Assembly (NCBI RefSeq): GCF_002101675.1
Contig: NZ_LQOY01000226.1
Location: 1 to 55,745 of the forward strand
DNA: 55,745 bases
Origin: Mycobacterium gordonae
GTDB taxonomy: Bacteria > Actinomycetota > Actinomycetes > Mycobacteriales > Mycobacteriaceae
Direction: 5' to 3'
Shown here: piece after piece, positions 53,475 through 55,745 of the stretch
Position numbering within the stretch: the first letter of the stretch is position 1
Layout: each line of letters opens with the position of its first letter
Notes under the pieces: generated by a model
What the model was told of the DNA's origin: nothing
The model's input: the letters and a program-made list of their open reading frames with translations, nothing else
Databases searched by the model: none
Program-made: the position numbers and the translations under genes

Positions 53475-54308
53475 ATGGTAACGAATCCCCCGCCTCCGAG
53501 CTGGCAACCGGGCGCACCTGTGCCCGGCCCGCCATACCCGCCTTATGCCGGACCGCAATACCAGGCGAAGCAAAAGAACCCGCTTGGATTGATCGCCTTG
53601 ATCGTCGGCATCGTGGGATTAATTTTCGCGTGCATTCCAGGAGCGCTCATTGTCGGATGGGTGTTGCTGCCAATCGCCTTCATCCTCGGCATCGTGGGGC
53701 TGTTCCAGTCCGGGAAGGCCAAAGGACCAGCTATTGCTGCGGTTATTGTTTCTGTTGTTGGAACCGTCGTCGGCGTTAGCGTTTTCGTTGTTGTAATCGG
53801 CGATGCGTTCGGCAACGCATTCAAGAAGTCGGACCTGTCACCGTCTGCCCCGACACCGAGCGGTCGCAGCGGCCGGGGCGATCAACCTGCTGCTCGGGGC
53901 AGTAGGGACAACCCGCTTGCCATTGGCGAAGCGGTGAGTAATCAAGACTGGCAAGTCACCCTTGGCGCTCCTCGTGAAGCTACAGCAGAGGTCGCCGGAA
54001 CCAACCAGTTCAACAATTCGCCGAAGCCGGGTATGGAGTACTGGATTGTGCCGGTGACGGCCACCTATGTAGGCAACGCCACCGGCAATCTGATGTTCGG
54101 CATCAGGGTCCAATTCGTGGGTTCTGACAATCGGACGTATAGCGATCCCTGCGGTGTCATTCCCGATCCCCTCTCTAATGTTGGCGACCTGTACCGGGGC
54201 GGAACGGCTCGAGGCAACACCTGCGTTGCTGCCCCTGCTGGGGCTGACGGATTGTGGACTGTCACCACCGGCTTCAGCGGAAAGCCCACTTTCTTTGTTG
54301 TGAGGTGA
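53475..54308 (+). CDS. Membrane protein with DUF4190-like and DUF4352-like parts
   Basis: A 277-residue protein. A Pro-rich start (PPPPSWQPGAPVPGPPYPP) precedes three hydrophobic segments (about 36-60, 61-80, 84-108), the second pair like DUF4190. A flexible Ser/Gly/Arg linker leads to an outer beta-rich domain (about 140-277), beginning NPLAIGEAVSNQDWQVTLG and containing two Cys (DPCGV, NTCVA), similar to the MPT63-like DUF4352 fold. It is likely a cell-surface sensor or stability factor; no more can be said. ATG 53475 begins MVTNPPPP. Confidence 0.7.
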   Translation: MVTNPPPPSWQPGAPVPGPPYPPYAGPQYQAKQKNPLGLIALIVGIVGLIFACIPGALIVGWVLLPIAFILGIVGLFQSGKAKGPAIAAVIVSVVGTVVGVSVFVVVIGDAFGNAFKKSDLSPSAPTPSGRSGRGDQPAARGSRDNPLAIGEAVSNQDWQVTLGAPREATAEVAGTNQFNNSPKPGMEYWIVPVTATYVGNATGNLMFGIRVQFVGSDNRTYSDPCGVIPDPLSNVGDLYRGGTARGNTCVAAPAGADGLWTVTTGFSGKPTFFVVR

Positions 54309-55057
54309 GAAGCTCCGCCGAGAAGCTCGGTTACGAACCGCCAGCCGCCGCGAGGGGAACGCAGGCAGCAACGCTACTTGCGAATCAAAGACCAGCCTCG
54401 ATCCCGGCGACGAGCCGGTGCACGTGCGACAATGAGGGTGACGACTGATTGATCCGTTGATCCGATACCTGCATCGGGATCGTAGAGATGCTGGCATTGG
54501 CGGCAACAGGAGCCGGTTCTTTGGGCCACCTGCATCGGACAGACGTTGGTGGAAGACACGGTCGGGAGCGCGGATTTCTATGCGCCAGCGTGTGTACTGG
54601 GCTGATTTGTCTACGACTGAAGCTCCGTGCAGGGAATGTTTACGGGTCCACCGGATCGTAGGGTTGGCCGTAGGTGACAGCATGCTGCTCTTCTCGTGCA
54701 CCCGGTAGCAGGGCGCGGACGAGCGTAGCCACCGTTGGGCAGCCCTATAGAAGAATCACAAACCGGGCGAAACCAAGTGGTATAGAAATCGCGCAGCAGG
54801 TTTTCATTGCTGCGGACTTTGCCTGGAATGCGCGGCGCGAGCATGCTGCCCAGAAATGGGCGCGACCAGCGTTTATTGCGGACCCGCCGGCGTTCGGTGG
54901 CGCGGTCTGATTACTGGTCGGGTACCGGGAGGGCGGCATTTTTACACTTGAGGGGCCCGCTGGGCCTTTATCAAGCGTCATCATGCGACGAAGCGCAACC
55001 GAGGTCGAGGTTGAAACCTGCCGTCGCCATGGGTGTGGCCGAGAGTGGTTCGAATGC
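54309..55057. other. Gene-poor 750-bp stretch
   Basis: Only short open frames occur. One plus-strand frame (54457-54708, ending LLFSCTR, with a CREC motif) lacks a good ribosome site. An AT-richer composition than the flanks and a GGCCC-GCT-GGGCC hairpin at 54954-54966 are the only features I see. It is probably island DNA with remnants of lost genes. Confidence 0.4.
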
Positions 55058-55321
55058 TCAGGCAGACTCTCCGGGTGGCACTGGTAATCCGCTGACGAGG
55101 CATCCGGCATCAACTTCGAGACCGTCGGCGATCTTGATGATGGTTTCCAACCGGAGGCTCCTCTGGCCGCGCTCCACCTTGCCCAGCTGTGTCCAATGGA
55201 TGCCACAACGAACGGCAGCCACCTCCTGGCTGAGGCCAAGCTCCTGGCGACGGTCACGGACCCGCTCGCCGAACACGCGGGTCGTGTCGTTGAGCGGCGG
55301 CTTGGGATGGTCGTCGGACAT
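55058..55321 (-). CDS. XRE-family transcriptional regulator
   Basis: An 87-residue protein with a single Cro/C1-type HTH at about residues 14-70 (RVRDRRQELGLSQEVAAVRCGIHWTQLGKVERGQRSLRLETIIKIA is in outline the standard five-helix pattern). There is no other domain. It is divergent from the small lipoprotein gene. ATG 55321 starts MSDDHP; upstream frame to 55390 is unlikely. A palindrome 48 bases upstream may be its operator. Confidence 0.8.
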   Translation of the reverse strand: MSDDHPKPPLNDTTRVFGERVRDRRQELGLSQEVAAVRCGIHWTQLGKVERGQRSLRLETIIKIADGLEVDAGCLVSGLPVPPGESA

Positions 55322-55368
55322 GATGACCAACCACATATGGCCCGTGCGGAATGGGCCAGAGCGTGCTG

Positions 55369-55380
55369 TACGCATGCGTA
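55369..55380. promoter_or_regulatory. Palindrome and repeat between XRE and lipoprotein genes
   Basis: TACGCATGCGTA is a perfect 12-bp palindrome. Its CATGCGTA half recurs at 55388-55395, 15 bases later. The position, between divergent genes and upstream of an XRE regulator, suits an operator. Confidence 0.45.
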
Positions 55381-55442
55381 TTGGACCCATGCGTAAGCGG
55401 CTTTACAATCCCGTCTAGGGACAACGTAAGGGGGGCCATCAG

Positions 55443-55685
55443 TTGGCTCGAAAATCGACACAGCGCTCAGCATCTGGTCTGCTGCCCAGTCTCACAATCT
55501 GCTGGGTGTTGGGTCTGGCTCCTGCGGTACCCGCGTGCTCAGCCGGCACACCGGCCCCGTCGGGGCTCAACGCGCACCAGTCCTGGCGAGCGGGTTATGA
55601 GACTGCTCGGCGCGACTATCGGGGGATATTTGTTCCTCGCTCGGTGCAGCAGCAACTTGCGGGCGCGAGTGTTGACGACGGTTGA
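55443..55685 (+). CDS. Small lipoprotein, apparently truncated by an IS end
   Basis: An 80-residue protein starting at TTG 55443, with AAGGGGGG seven bases upstream. A hydrophobic signal (LTICWVLGLAPAVPAC) ends in a lipobox-like VPAC, so it would be lipid-anchored. The stop codon (55683-55685) lies inside the repeat that begins the IS21-like end, so the natural C-terminus is probably missing. No family is recognised. Confidence 0.5.
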   Translation: MARKSTQRSASGLLPSLTICWVLGLAPAVPACSAGTPAPSGLNAHQSWRAGYETARRDYRGIFVPRSVQQQLAGASVDDG

Positions 55686-55745
55686 AAACCAGGCCAGTCG
55701 CGACGGTTGAAAAGTAGGCCACCCGATCAGATTGGATGGGTGATC
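55676..55745 (+). mobile_element. Left end of an IS21-like insertion sequence (partial)
   Basis: Two copies of CGACGGTTGAAAA(CC/GT)AGGCCA lie at 55676-55696 and 55701-55721, period 25. Multiple 20-bp repeats with the GTTGAAAA core are typical of IS21-family termini in actinobacteria. The transposase genes would lie beyond the window. The family call is from memory of such ends, without a search. Confidence 0.45.

Noticed and set aside
54457..54708. 83-codon frame with CxxC-like motif
   Set aside because: No ribosome-binding site, no recognised family and gene-poor context.

Overview
The window looks like chromosomal DNA from a nontuberculous, probably slow-growing Mycobacterium. The evidence is high GC content and mycobacteria-restricted families: PE proteins and PE-lipases of the LipY type, an espA-espC-espD cluster, an EmbR-like regulator, an LppP/LprE-family secreted protein and a mycofactocin-type SDR. 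No rRNA, complete tRNA or CRISPR array was found.

Positions 1-7.0 kb hold a partly decaying lipid or redox region. It has a VOC protein, an LppP/LprE-like protein, a broken AveC-family gene head-to-head with a TetR C-terminal remnant, a carboxymuconolactone-decarboxylase-like remnant, an intact SDR, a 702-residue protein of unknown function, and an SRPBCC-TetR operon followed by an F420-dependent oxidoreductase remnant. Positions 7-20.7 kb hold housekeeping and accessory genes: DUF2855, small conserved proteins, an M15 peptidase, a serine beta-lactamase-like lipoprotein, a phytanoyl-CoA dioxygenase, a PGRP amidase, a bacteriophytochrome-diguanylate cyclase, a zinc alcohol dehydrogenase, a Ser/Thr kinase with a sensor-like outer domain, and a stand-alone E2-type acyltransferase.

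Positions 20.7-29 kb are the most unusual part. Two LipY-like PE-lipases and one extra PE protein surround a LysA-LysB pair like those of mycobacteriophages. LysA has four apparent catalytic modules and is interrupted by a +1 and a -1 frameshift that compensate each other. No phage structural, holin or integrase gene is visible nearby, so this may be a domesticated or decaying lysis cassette.

Positions 29-38.9 kb carry a universal stress protein, a divergent LuxR-ATPase and EmbR-like pair, an enoyl-CoA hydratase, DUF1206 and a CynX/NimT transporter divergent from a FadR-type regulator. Positions 38.9-44.9 kb hold a self-sufficient CYP102-type P450-reductase fusion, a 16-bp perfect palindrome, and espA-espC-espD, in which EspA carries a 5-residue Ser-Asp-Leu repeat. 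Positions 45-49.6 kb form a possible steroid or isoprenoid module (5-alpha-reductase-like, enoyl-CoA hydratase, P450, TetR).

From 49.6 kb to the end the DNA becomes island-like. It has a Phd/PIN toxin-antitoxin pair, FKBP, DUF2252, two direct copies of what looks like a tmRNA 3' end flanking a gene for a Pro-Thr-Ser repeat secreted protein, a membrane protein, an XRE regulator, and a small lipoprotein apparently truncated by the left end of an IS21-like element that runs off the window.
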